Assembly: GCA_032718475.1 (NCBI GenBank)
Contig: JAUCBJ010000555.1
Span: 1-33,991 of the forward strand
Origin: Nemertoderma westbladi
Lineage: Eukaryota; Xenacoelomorpha; Nemertodermatida; Nemertodermatidae
Direction: 5' to 3'
Length of the DNA: 33,991 nt
The position numbers were made by a program, and so were the translations under genes. The first letter of the stretch is position 1. Each line of letters opens with the position of its first letter. Below the pieces are notes generated by a model that worked only from the letters and a program-made list of their open reading frames with translations, was not told the DNA's origin and made no database searches. This document shows positions 1 to 10,090 of this stretch, in pieces.

Positions 1-2469
1 GTTCATTCCACAAGGTCTCTTTAGGTTCTTCACACAGGTCTCTTTAGGTTCTTCACACAGTCTCTTTAGGTTCTTCACACAGTCTCTTTAGGTTCTTCAC
101 ACAAGTCTCTTTAGGTTCTTCACACAGGTCTCTTTAGGTTCTTCACACAGGTCTCTTTAGGTTCTTCACACAAGTCTCTTTAGGTTCTTCACACAAGTCT
201 CTTTAGGTTCTTCACACAGGTCTCTTTAGGTTCTTCACACAAGTCTCTTTAGGTTCTTCACACAGTCTCTTTAGGTTCTTCACACAGGTCTCTTTAGGTT
301 CTTCACACAAGTCTCTTTAGGTTCTTCACACAAGTCTCTTTAGGTTCTTCACACAAGTCTCTTTAGGTTCTTCACACAGGTCTCTTTAGGTTCTTCACAC
401 AAGTCTCTTTAGGTTCTTCACACAAGTCTCTTTAGGTTCTTCACACAAGTCTCTTTAGGTTCTTCACACAGGTCTCTTTAGGTTCTTCACACAGGTCTCT
501 TTAGGTTCTTCACACAGGTCTCTTTAGGTTCTTCACACAAGTCTCTTTAGGTTCTTCACACAGGTCTCTTTAGGTTCTTCACACAAGTCTCTTTAGGTTC
601 TTCACACAGGTCTCTTTAGGTTCTTCACACAAGTCTCTTTAGGTTCTTCACACAAGTCTCTTTAGGTTCTTCACACAGGTCTCTTTAGGTTCTTCACACA
701 GGTCTCTTTAGGTTCTTCACACAGGTCTCTTTAGGTTCTTCACACAAGTCTCTTTAGGTTCTTCACACAAGTCTCTTTAGGTTCTTCACACAAGTCTCTT
801 TAGGTTCTTCACACAGGTCTCTTTAGGTTCTTCACACAGGTCTCTTTAGGTTCTTCACACAAGTCTCTTTAGGTTCTTCACACAAGTCTCTTTAGGTTCT
901 TCACACAGGTCTCTTTAGGTTCTTCACACAGGTCTCTTTAGGTTCTTCACACAGGTCTCTTTAGGTTCTTCACACAGGTCTCTTTAGGTTCTTCACACAG
1001 GTCTCTTTAGGTTCTTCACACAGGTCTCTTTAGGTTCTTCACACAAGTCTCTTTAGGTTCTTCACACAAGTCTCTTTAGGTTCTTCACACAAGTCTCTTT
1101 AGGTTCTTCACACAAGTCTCTTTAGGTTCTTCACACAGGTCTCTTTAGGTTCTTCACACAGGTCTCTTTAGGTTCTTCACACAGGTCTCTTTAGGTTCTT
1201 CACACAAGTCTCTTTAGGTTCTTCACACAAGTCTCTTTAGGTTCTTCACACAAGTCTCTTTAGGTTCTTCACACAGGTCTCTTTAGGTTCTTCACACAGG
1301 TCTCTTTAGGTTCTTCACACAGGTCTCTTTAGGTTCTTCACACAGGTCTCTTTAGGTTCTTCACACAAGTCTCTTTAGGTTCTTCACACAAGTCTCTTTA
1401 GGTTCTTCACACAGGTCTCTTTAGGTTCTTCACACAAGTCTCTTTAGGTTCTTCACACAGGTCTCTTTAGGTTCTTCACACAAGTCTCTTTAGGTTCTTC
1501 ACACAAGTCTCTTTAGGTTCTTCACACAGGTCTCTTTAGGTTCTTCACACAAGTCTCTTTAGGTTCTTCACACAAGTCTCTTTAGGTTCTTCACACAAGT
1601 CTCTTTAGGTTCTTCACACAAGTCTCTTTAGGTTCTTCACACAAGTCTCTTTAGGTTCTTCACACAAGTCTCTTTAGGTTCTTCACACAAGTCTCTTTAG
1701 GTTCTTCACACAAGTCTCTTTAGGTTCTTCACACAAGTCTCTTTAGGTTCTTCACACAAGTCTCTTTAGGTTCTTCACACAAGTCTCTTTAGGTTCTTCA
1801 CACAAGTCTCTTTAGGTTCTTCACACAAGTCTCTTTAGGTTCTTCACACAAGTCTCTTTAGGTTCTTCACACAAGTCTCTTTAGGTTCTTCACACAAGTC
1901 TCTTTAGGTTCTTCACACAAGTCTCTTTAGGTTCTTCACACAAGTCTCTTTAGGTTCTTCACACAGGTCTCTTTAGGTTCTTCACACAAGTCTCTTTAGG
2001 TTCTTCACACAAGTCTCTTTAGGTTCTTCACACAAGTCTCTTTAGGTTCTTCACACAAGTCTCTTTAGGTTCTTCACACAAGTCTCTTTAGGTTCTTCAC
2101 ACAAGTCTCTTTAGGTTCTTCACACAAGTCTCTTTAGGTTCTTCACACAGGTCTCTTTAGGTTCTTCACACAAGTCTCTTTAGGTTCTTCACACAAGTCT
2201 CTTTAGGTTCTTCACACAGGTCTCTTTAGGTTCTTCACACAAGTCTCTTTAGGTTCTTCACACAGGTCTCTTTAGGTTCTTCACACAGGTCTCTTTAGGT
2301 TCTTCACACAAGTCTCTTTAGGTTCTTCACACAAGTCTCTTTAGGTTCTTCACACAGGTCTCTTTAGGTTCTTCACACAAGTCTCTTTAGGTTCTTCACA
2401 CAAGTCTCTTTAGGTTCTTCACACAAGTCTCTTTAGGTTCTTCACACAGGTCTCTTTAGGTTCTTCACA
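1..2469. repeat. 23-bp satellite array, about 107 units
   Basis: A head-to-tail array fills the window from its first bases. The unit is 23 bp with the core GTCTCTTTAGGTTCTTC followed by CACACA. Units are almost identical except for one position just before GTCTC, which is G or A; a few units near the start lack that base and are 22 bp. From about 1549 to 1966 nearly all units carry A, while elsewhere G and A are mixed, which suggests local homogenisation. There are no spacers and no open frame through the array. The first 14 bases look like a diverged unit, so the array may start here or continue upstream. It ends abruptly at about 2469. Confidence 0.97.
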
Positions 2470-2523
2470 TACAACATTTGAGGTGTTGCAATACCCAATA
2501 GTCTCCCCCTAGCTTAACACTTT

Positions 2524-3128
2524 AACAGAACCGCACAGGACATTATTGCTTTCGCCGTGAAGACCAACCAGTGCATAATCATGTGCTTTGGTGGCCTCAT
2601 GGAGCGAATAACCATGGTGGACAACCCATGACTTTCTTTAGATGCATCTTAAAGCACAGAGCCCTTGAAGTTGCAGATGATCTAGCAAATGTCATGGCAT
2701 GGGTGATAATATGGAGGTCATGAATATGATAGAGCCTGAATAATGTCGGGCGTATAATCTCAAATATATAGTCAGACCAAGTACAAACAATATAGTGCGG
2801 GGCCACCTGTCTTGTAGTGCGCCCTGTGACCGGTAATAAGTATCCTGACTAGCTAACTACTGCTGTCCTGTCTACTCGGTAGGTAGTCATAATATCCCGA
2901 GTCTGCATGTGTCTGTGTAGACTATGACTCATGGTGAGTCATCCCTACAGCACCGCAGTTCCTGAGTATCTGCATTGTATGGGGCGAGCCGGGTAGTGTG
3001 GCGAGTTCGTATCACTACAATAGGTTGCTGTGGCGGCACAATATGGCGACAAGCCGGCACAGTATTATAAATAAGTAATATATATAATGCAGCAGCAATG
3101 CAGCATGGCGATAGTAGTAGTGGTAGTT
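2524..3128 (+). mobile_element. Decayed LINE 3'-end fragment, split by about 320 bp
   Basis: Bases 2524-2710 match the C-terminal coding end of LINE copy A (about 11145-11315), including the stretch around GACATTGCTTTCGCCGTG. Bases 3028-3128 match the following part of A (about 11325-11411), including AAGCCGGCACAG, the GCAGC-rich 3' end and a TAG-repeat tail. The reading frame is destroyed. The two halves are separated by about 320 bp that are not LINE. This is an old copy of the same family as copies A, C and D. Confidence 0.8.
2711..3027. other. Unidentified DNA interrupting the LINE fragment
   Basis: This stretch separates the two LINE matches. I see no clear terminal inverted repeats, no supported target duplication and no convincing coding frame. 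It could be a short insertion or highly diverged LINE sequence. Confidence 0.4.
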
Positions 3129-3329
3129 GTACATGTACGGCAATAGAAATCCCTGTGTTGTTTCTGTTAATTAGTGTTTTGTAGCCATATATCAATTCGT
3201 ATTGTTCACATATGGACAGTTAGCTGTATTTTGATCTTTAAACGCAAATTTTTTTTCTCATAAAGTATACTTTCCAGGGAATCGTGGTTATTTCCAGTGA
3301 GTAATGAAATCAGCGCAGGTCTGTTGTCT

Positions 3330-3961
3330 GAATCTGTATTTCGGATTGACCATAATATTGGCAATAAGGCTGTTAGCCAATTAGATTCATGAGCTCATAT
3401 GGCCTCCTTTATAAGCGGTGATGGAGTCTTTCTACCATTCCATTTGATTGTGGTCGATAGGCAGTAGTGTGTATGTGAGCAATACCTAGACGTCTGGCAA
3501 TACAATTAAATAGTTCCGATTCAAATTGGGTGCCCCTGTCAGTAATAACATGCAAGGGCATACCAAATAACGAAATCCAGTTGTCAATGAAAGCTGTTGC
3601 CACGGTTGAAGCATGCATATCCTTCATGGGAACTGCCATTGGCCAACGAGAATATCGATCTATAGCCATCAAAATAAAACGATATTGTTCTAGAATTGGT
3701 AACGGTCCAACAATGTCTAGATGTACTATATCAAATCGTTCTGTTACTAGGGGAAGACCTTCATTGGGTCGATGAATATGACTTACAACTTTGGCAGTTT
3801 GGACATTTGCTATCCCATTTTTGGATGTCTGATTTTGCATGTGGCCAATAAAACTGGGATAATATCCGCCTCTTAGATGCTTTGCGTCCTGGGTGGGCGA
3901 CATGGTGAAGTTTTTGGAATAAAGTTTGACAGAGTTCAGGGGGAATATATGGTTTGGTCAA
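3330..3961 (-). pseudogene. Integrase region of gypsy-like pol, broken
   Basis: The N-terminal zinc-binding HHCC region is readable at about 3961-3770, with paired His then CPNCQSC. The catalytic core follows in another frame (3903-3409). It shows the three acidic positions of a DDE integrase in the contexts HLDIVGP, ITDRGTQF and GMVERLH. A further frameshift near 3405 leads to a short C-terminal stretch readable to about 3330, with a Trp-Leu-Thr-Ala context usual for this clade. At least two frameshifts separate the parts, so no functional integrase can be made. The core keeps its catalytic residues, so decay is mainly by indels. Confidence 0.85.
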
Positions 3962-4368
3962 ATTTCTGATTTTTGTTGCACTTGAGCAATGGCGGGTAAG
4001 TCACAAGCATCAAGTAAAATAGTGGCTACTCTCTCGTTATTGTTCAAATAGTTGTCTTCATTGTCTTGCAGGTTGTTTGATAATTTATCCATCTCTGGAG
4101 GACGTGATAGTGTATCAGTGACAATATACTTTCCAGGAATGTAATGAAGTACGTCGATATATTCTGCAATCATCACCAACCTTAGATTTTGCCAATAAGA
4201 ATTTGGTTCTAAAGTTTTGGCAAGGGCACTGACGAAAGGTTTATGTTCAGTGATGCAACTGTTTTGATAGTCTCTATATATGGTCGAAAGTGTAGAACAG
4301 CATGTGAGATGACGAGAAGTGGAATCAGCTTCGGAGTTCTGGGTAAGATGATGGAAGTGGAAGGTCAT
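3958..4368 (-). pseudogene. RNase H / connection region of gypsy-like pol, broken
   Basis: A 136-codon open stretch carries the C-terminal part of an RNase H domain and the linker to integrase. Readable pieces include a context like HKPFVSAL, LRLVMIAEYIDVLHYIPGK and a following DTLSRPP, which is the usual end of gypsy RNase H. It overlaps the start of the integrase frame by a few bases in a different frame. The N-terminal part of RNase H (about 4370-4540) is too decayed to follow with confidence. Confidence 0.75.
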
Positions 4369-4539
4369 TCACCTTAGAAAGGGAAGGAGCAATTCCATGT
4401 TCTGAAACATGGAAACCAAGGAAATCCATATTAGAAATCGCAAAGAGACACTTTCTCTAATTGATAAGAAGATCATGTTGTTGTAGATGTTCCAGAAGAT
4501 TCTGTAGGTCAACCTTATGTGTTTCTAAATATGGAGAAC

Positions 4540-5060
4540 CGATCATTGATTATATCATCAAAGTAGGGAAAGTTCTTGCTTCCAGTCCACAGAGGGCTTT
4601 GTGTACATTGTGATTGAAGCATGGTGCTGAATTTTTCATTCCAAATGGCATCCTTATGAATTGAAAAAGGCCAAAAGGCGTAGTGATGGCAGTTTTTGGG
4701 ATATCATTCTCTCTAACTTTTATTGCATGGTAAGGTTTTACTAGGTCAATCTTGGAGAACACCTTACATCCATAGAGAGAAGCATTTGCGTTTTTGGGAT
4801 CTGGGATGGGATAATATCTTTCTTGGCTAAATGTAAGCCACTACTGACACTACTGGCACTACTGACTTTGAAGGGAGAATAACACCTAGTTCAAGCAATT
4901 CATTAAAATAGTATTTTGCAATTACCAATTTATCTGGAGCCAACCATCGTGGCTTTGAGTGGATTGGTGGTCCGGATGTTTCGACTTCGAATTCAAGTGT
5001 GTTTGTAAGATTTTTGGTATAATCTGGCGGACCAAAAAGACCCCAAAATGGTTTAAGAGT
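4540..5060 (-). pseudogene. Reverse transcriptase region of gypsy-like pol, broken
   Basis: The N-terminal motif with LAPDKL is readable at about 4950, followed by a YYPIPD stretch near 4810. The central palm is open at 4762-4550, with FSKIDLVKPYH (motif A, catalytic Asp) and TPFGLFQFIRMPFG. The catalytic YxDD box is present as YFDD at 4554-4565, but a frameshift lies directly before it. Several frameshifts and stops occur across the region. The match to Ty3/gypsy reverse transcriptase is clear from motif order and wording; activity is not possible. Confidence 0.85.
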
Positions 5061-5289
5061 TTCATGGACTGATTCTGGAAACTCAAAGTCTTCTATTTGA
5101 ATCGTCGGATTAGGCGGCTCCGATTTGGAATCACATTTAAGGGAAGTAATAATTCCGGTTGAATTGTCACACAGTTTACTATCTTTACAATTTACAAGTA
5201 GGTTATGTTGGGCAAGAAAATCAGCTCCAAGAATTGGGTGAGAAACTTCTGTGATTACAAAATAATGATTGAAGTTTCTCCGTAGTGAT

Positions 5290-5480
5290 GGAAGATGGAG
5301 AGGGATTCTAGCTCGTCCAAAGGTTTTTATGCAGTTTCCAAATTAGCTGCTTTTTTAAGTTTAATTTCCGTTGGTTTGAGAACATATGATTGGGCGGTTG
5401 TAGGAGATGATTGTAGGATGCTTACTGATGCACTGGTATCAATTAGAAAACGGATTCATTGTTTATCGAGTTTAATATTG
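5290..5480 (-). pseudogene. Retroviral-type aspartic protease remnant
   Basis: On the minus strand near 5408-5455 the sequence reads FLIDTSASVSILQSS, which corresponds to the active-site motif of a retropepsin. The usual Asp-Thr-Gly-Ala has become Asp-Thr-Ser-Ala, with the catalytic Asp codon at 5438-5440. It lies between the gag remnant and the reverse transcriptase, as expected for gypsy-like elements. The flanking frame is broken. The plus-strand open frame over the same bases has no support of its own. Confidence 0.65.
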
Positions 5481-5599
5481 ATAGTAGGCGATTTATTGTA
5501 CATTGCCCCTCCTGTTGTAATCGCTCGAACAGGAGGAGTTTCTAGTTTTCTGGCGAAGCAGCCCGGGAGTTTTCTCACAAACGAATTTTTAGACAATGA

Positions 5600-6307
5600 T
5601 TATCGTTCTTCAGAAATTAACACCGTGGAGTACCGTACTTTGCTTTGATTCCAAGGAAAACATGAAAGTGGCAAACTTTAGGTCTTTGTCCCAGGGTGAA
5701 TGGAACGAACCACGATTTTATCCTGTTTGTTCATGTGGAGAATGGGAAGGAGATTGGAACGTACGATTTTTTCCAGTTGGTTCATGTGGAGAACGATAAG
5801 GAAAGCACCACGCCATGATGGGTAGGCTCTCTCATTTGAAGAGAGAACATTTGCGTGTTCTATTTTTAAGAAATCCTCCAAGGAACTTTATGACTGGTTG
5901 GTGAGAGCTGTTTTAGCCGATTCGGATGGCATCGCCTTGATAATCCATGCGATTAGCTCCTTTTCGCTGTGATCGGGAATATTGGTGGCATTAGTGAGGA
6001 GTTTTAAGCAATGAACCACTTGGGAAGGTCTTTCTCCCTCATTGAGTATAAATGTTGATATTGCCCTTATGAGTTCGTATTGTGAGTGGCTGAGTGCATT
6101 CTTTGAGAGTTCTTTAATGGTGTCATTTGTTGAGGCTTCAGAAGCAGCAATAATGGCAGCATATTCAGTAGGTAAGACGGTATATAGCACATTGATCTTG
6201 TTTTCATCTGTTATTACTTCCTCGATCTGAAAGTAAGCTTCCATTTGGCGAAACCATATATTGGGTTGTTCTACTGAGAATGGTGATAATTGGAGTTTGG
6301 TCGACAT
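5600..6307 (-). pseudogene. Gag remnant of gypsy-like element
   Basis: The frame starts with ATG at 6307, 40 bases after the primer-binding site, and stays open for 139 codons to a stop at 5888. The opening contains PFSVEQPNIWFRQMEAYF, a wording typical of CsRn1-type Gag (Pro-x2-Trp-Phe-x-Gln-x-Glu). Downstream, near 5620-5690, a Cys/His-containing stretch in a shifted frame (CHFH then AKYGTPRC) may be the remnant of the clade's zinc knuckle. The part between 5888 and 5690 has a stop and frameshifts. Gag would form the particle core and bind RNA in an intact element. Confidence 0.7.
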
Positions 6308-6337
6308 AATGCAGTAATCAGATGAGTTTAAATCATC

Positions 6338-6346
6338 GGGTCACCA
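6338..6346 (-). other. Candidate primer-binding site of the gypsy-like element
   Basis: The minus strand reads TGGTGACCC just inside the end of the candidate LTR, complementary to the CCA-ended 3' end of a tRNA. The position between LTR and gag fits a gypsy primer-binding site. The tRNA-Trp assignment rests on recall of CsRn1-like elements. Confidence 0.6.
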
Positions 6347-6347
6347 G

Positions 6348-6536
6348 TGTAATTGTGTTTTCGTATTAATTGGTTTAAATGGACAGTTTGCTTTTTACTT
6401 CTGTATTCAGTTAAACTGTACTGTTATACCAGATACATATATAGTATTTGTTTTGTGACCAGATTTATTCTGGATCAGGTCACTCAATACACCAATAAAG
6501 TACAAATAAATGGCACTTTATGGTTTATTTGTGACA
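6348..6536 (-). repeat. Candidate 5' LTR of the gypsy-like element
   Basis: Bounded next to the primer-binding site by TTACA (minus strand) and at the far side by a possible TGTCAC start, giving about 189 bp with TG...CA ends. A TATA-like CTATATATG lies inside on the minus strand near 6430-6443. The far boundary is a guess because no intact partner LTR is present for comparison. Confidence 0.35.
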
Positions 6537-7689
6537 GGCCTTCAAACAGTCCCTCCTCATTGGACAGCTTTGCTTACTGTCTGAGAGAGAGAGTAATCCC
6601 AGCCCCAAATGTTATTATGAGCTATTCAGCTGATGGGGGAATACATTACAAACTAACAGTTAATGGTTGCTTAATGTCTGGGTTAGAGTGAAAGAGTAAT
6701 AAACACAACCTTACTCAAACTTGGCAAGTAATATACTTACTTATCCTCAGTTTGGGCCTATCCATTCAATAGTACTGTAGTGGCATCATTACTTTGCCCT
6801 CATGAGCACTATGTCAGCTAGTGTTTCTTTCATTGAGTCTATGGCAATTTTCGTGTTATGGGGCTATTTTTCGAAATTAAAAAAGACACCTTAATAATTT
6901 TTTTTCGAAACTTCTTTTCCACGTCCTGGAGTTGAGCTGCGTTGATTGATATTACTTTTATTGATGGACGAGTACTATAAACTACTATAAAGTGGACTTA
7001 TTCGCTTATCTAACTTATTACCTAACTTACCACGGAATATATAAAAGATAATCACAGAATCAAGCACAAAACTAAACAGTGAAATGCACAATTGCCTGGT
7101 TGCAGAATGATGTATGATTCATTATGAAGATTCCACTGGACAAGTCCACACATGACTAATTTGAGGATGCTGTTTAAATGTTCGAACAACATGATTGCAT
7201 GACAGTTAAACGAAAGTTTAACGTTGAATAAACGTTGATCTCCTTACCGTTTCCTAAAAGTGATACATAACATAAATGCAACGCTCAAATTTAGTTATTG
7301 GCATGACGGTAATACAAATTATGCAAAGTGAACCTCAATGAATTCACAATTTTCTATAAATCACTAAATGTAACGAAAATTGAATGTTTTTTTTCTTCTG
7401 TGGAACGTTCAGTGAACAACATTTGCTACCTGGGAGCTACGGAGGAGTTTACATGATATACGTAGTACTTACTGAATACTTCTACAGCAATAAGCCCTAA
7501 CGGTCTTCTAATTGTACTATTTAATTGATATTATGAAATCAAATTCTGGTTGTAACTCAAATACGAACTCATCAAAGTGATCGATTTCAATAGCGACCAG
7601 GAAACTGATTACTGATTACTGAATATTGGAAGTACTGATTCTGCTATTGCTGTACCATACTGAGTTTGCGTAAAGTTTTCCTTCGAATT
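6537..7689. other. AT-rich DNA without recognised genes
   Basis: About 1.15 kb with no supported coding frame, RNA gene or clear repeat. Short open frames exist but show no motif. The first part may be further gypsy LTR or leader sequence. Confidence 0.6.
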
Positions 7690-8060
7690 CGAGCCGTTTT
7701 ACCCCACATCCCGGGACCAATTAACCGTTCGTTTCCGGGTCGGTCTACAACGAAACCCAGAGCTTGCTAACCCTGAGATTTCAGTCCATGGGGCAAGTCA
7801 CAAAGTAGCCGCGAACGCATTTATGCTGCATCTTGGGGTCGTTTAACCGCAAACTAAGGTCAACTTACCCCGCATCCTGGTGTCCATTTTGTCAGTACCA
7901 TTTTGGGCTGTTTTTACTATGCATCATGGGGCCTGTTGACCTTATAATTTTGGGCCAGCCTAACCCACAATCTGGGGCCTGCTAACCATACGATCTTTGG
8001 GCCAGCCCACCCCTTAAACTGGGTCCGGCCAGTCTCACGAGTTTGGGTTGCCGCGCACAA
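7690..8060. repeat. Degenerate GC-richer tandem repeat
   Basis: The words TGGGGCCTG followed by YTRACC, and TTTGGGCCAGCC, recur with a period near 60 bp made of two roughly 30-bp halves. The two clearest copies lie at about 7925-8025. Older, weaker copies with CCCCRCATC and TTAACC run back to about 7690. The stretch is GC-richer than its surroundings and has no open frame. It looks like an old minisatellite. Confidence 0.55.
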
Positions 8061-8589
8061 CGAATCCATTTAACCCTATAGGTGTACTCCATGAGGTTTG
8101 ACCAATTAATCTGGCACGTTATGGTCGAGTGATTCAGGCAAGTTTAATTGTCATTTCATTGGCTGTTGCCCATACCCATCAACCACTAATCATCAAATCA
8201 TCTGCTTCGACCAATTTAATTACTTAACTATTGTCTGCTAATCATATCAATATTCTATGCTACTTATAATATTTTCTATAATTTTATTATCTAATGACTC
8301 TGATTGTTATCACCTATTTTCACCCTACTGATTGCCCATACATGCTTATGTGCCTGTTCATTTTCATATGATTGTTATTGTTCGTTTTTGTGTATATTCT
8401 CTTTTGCATATGTTCTATTTTCAGATTATTGGCTGTCATTCATTGTCTGCCTTTTATCCCACTTTCTTTGTCTGTACCTATCTCATTGACCTGCAAACTT
8501 CGTTTTTACACCTGAAAATTGTCTGTACATACACTTTACTGTACATAATTTACCTCTCCTACCATGGATGTCCTCTATATTAGTCTCAC
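8061..8589. other. Pyrimidine-rich DNA, no recognised gene
   Basis: A T- and C-rich stretch. Two overlapping open frames here (about 8304-8583) encode hydrophobic, low-complexity peptides expected from such composition and show no motif. It may be leader or decayed sequence of the adjoining reverse transcriptase relic. Confidence 0.5.
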
Positions 8590-10090
8590 AGCTAGTGTAC
8601 TTTTAAAGGACCCACCACCCATGTCTGAAGATATGTATGAGTTCGGGGGCCTACCCCTTTCTCACCGTGATATTGAGTCCTTAAACCATGATAACTATGG
8701 CTTGAGGCTCGCCAGTGGAGTCCAACAGGGGGATCCTCTGGGCCCTCTAGCCTTTGCTTTAACAGCATGATGCACATGATTCTGGAGGAAGTCCCCAGTT
8801 TGCTAATCAATGTATGGTACCTCGACGATGGCACCTTCTGTGGTTCCCCAGAAGACCTGGTGAAAGCCTTCGGGGATACTTGAACGTGAAGGTTACACTA
8901 GGGGGCTTGTTTTAAACCATCTAAAATCGCAGATCTTCATACCCGAGTTGTCAACCCTAGATTCCAACCCTCTTCCACTGTCCATACCTGGTGCTTTCTG
9001 TGGGTCTTACCCTCCTCGGCTCCTCAATTCGCCCAGCATCCTACTGTGAGGCTGCATTATTGAGTAGAATAAACAAGGTGAGGTCCATCATCGGACGTCT
9101 ACCTGAGCTAAGGACTCTCAGATGGAGATGACTCACTCTGTTCCTGTTTGTCTCTTCCCAAAGTGGTATTTACGTTGTGATGCTGTCCCCCTATCCTCAT
9201 ACTTCTGCATCCTCCCAGTTTGATACCATGTTACAGGATGCCCTGTCCGACCTGGTAGGTGGTTCTCTTTCAACCTGGTCAGCCGATAAGGCCTGTCTCC
9301 CTACCTCAATGGGGGGAATTGGTCTGCATAGGGCAGCTGCTCATGCCCCTGCAGCCTACATTGCTTAGGTCAGGCAAACCGAACCACTGGTATCGCAAAT
9401 CCTGCATCATCCCCCTGTAAACCCCCATATCACCACAGCCCTTGCTTCTCTAGCAAAGAATGCCAATTAACCAGACTGGATCCCACCTCCTATCACCCAG
9501 CAAAAACTCTCTCATTCCATTGACCTAGCTGTATACGAGGACCTCCTTTTATCGGCCCCTGACACTAGGTCAAAAGCCCTAACCAACTCGACCTCTCTAC
9601 CACACTCTGGAGACTAGCTTCACACGCCTCAGCTCACGACTCACTCTGGAATGCTGTATTCTTAGCTGCCCAATCAGCAGCCTTAGCACCCTGGAGTGAA
9701 GTGCCACGCGTCATCCTATGTTCCCACACCCGCCCTGCAGAAATTTTCCTGCCGAACTGGCATCATGGTCGCCCAATGGCCCTAGATGTTACAGTGAGTT
9801 CCTCTTCCGATCTGTAGATGAGTAGATGGTGCTGCTGCTGATGCAGGCCACTCTGAAATCATCCCGGAGACCACAAGCTTGCTGCTCACTTGAACGTGTG
9901 CACGAAATCCAGAGTCGGCTTCACCACGCTTGTTGTTGAAGCCCTAGGGGGATGGGATTCCTACTCAACCTTCACCATCTGTGAGATTGCCAGACTGCAA
10001 GGCCTCAGACGAGGAATCCCGACAGGATAAAACCATCTTCCCTTCCAATGGCTCTCTGTCTCCTTGTGTCGCGGGAACTCTGCCATGTGG
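8590..10090 (+). pseudogene. Reverse transcriptase relic, non-LTR type, internally deleted
   Basis: Several frames join into one recognisable protein. At about 8690-8765 there is a GVQQGDPLGP motif, then after a frameshift the catalytic box WYLDDGT near 8808-8830, then RGLVLN near 8905. At 9177-9366 an open frame carries LPTSMGGIGLHRAAAHAPAA. Near 9725-9790 a stretch reads RPAEIFLPNW and ALDVTV, and near 9945-10085 VEALGGWDS leads to RGNSAMWL. This order matches a family of reverse transcriptase proteins that I recall from sponge and cnidarian genomes. About 150 residues between the middle and C-terminal parts appear deleted. There are stops (for example a Trp-to-stop TAG near 9615) and several frameshifts. 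The 3' end is replaced by LINE copy A. Confidence 0.75.

Larger units (their letters stand above)
3300..6536 (-). mobile_element. Decayed Ty3/gypsy LTR retrotransposon, CsRn1-like
   Basis: Read on the minus strand from 6536 downward, the order is candidate LTR, primer-binding site, gag, protease, reverse transcriptase, RNase H and integrase. That is the Ty3/gypsy (Metaviridae) order. The gag and integrase style, and the primer-binding site TGGTGACCC right after the LTR, resemble the CsRn1 clade, whose members are known to use a tRNA-Trp-type primer. The coding region has many frameshifts and stops, so this is a dead copy. The integrase C-terminus fades out near 3330. A second LTR is not clear: 3163-3240 shares short words with the start of the 5' LTR, but the match is weak. 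Confidence 0.85.

Noticed and set aside
1-2469. CRISPR-like array
   Set aside because: The units are contiguous with no spacers, and the context is eukaryotic.
2597-3195. Two minus-strand open frames near the satellite
   Set aside because: They are antisense to the decayed LINE end and its insertion and show no motifs.
3163-3240. 3' LTR of the gypsy-like element
   Set aside because: Shares short words with the 5' LTR (TGTTAATTAGTGTTTT and ATGGACAGTT), but the match has large gaps and too little room is left for the end of pol.
5295-5799. Plus-strand open frames across the gypsy protease and gag region
   Set aside because: They are antisense to recognisable gypsy coding sequence and have no motif of their own.
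8304-8583. Two hydrophobic open frames that could look like membrane proteins
   Set aside because: They overlap in different frames of a pyrimidine-rich stretch, which gives such residues by composition.
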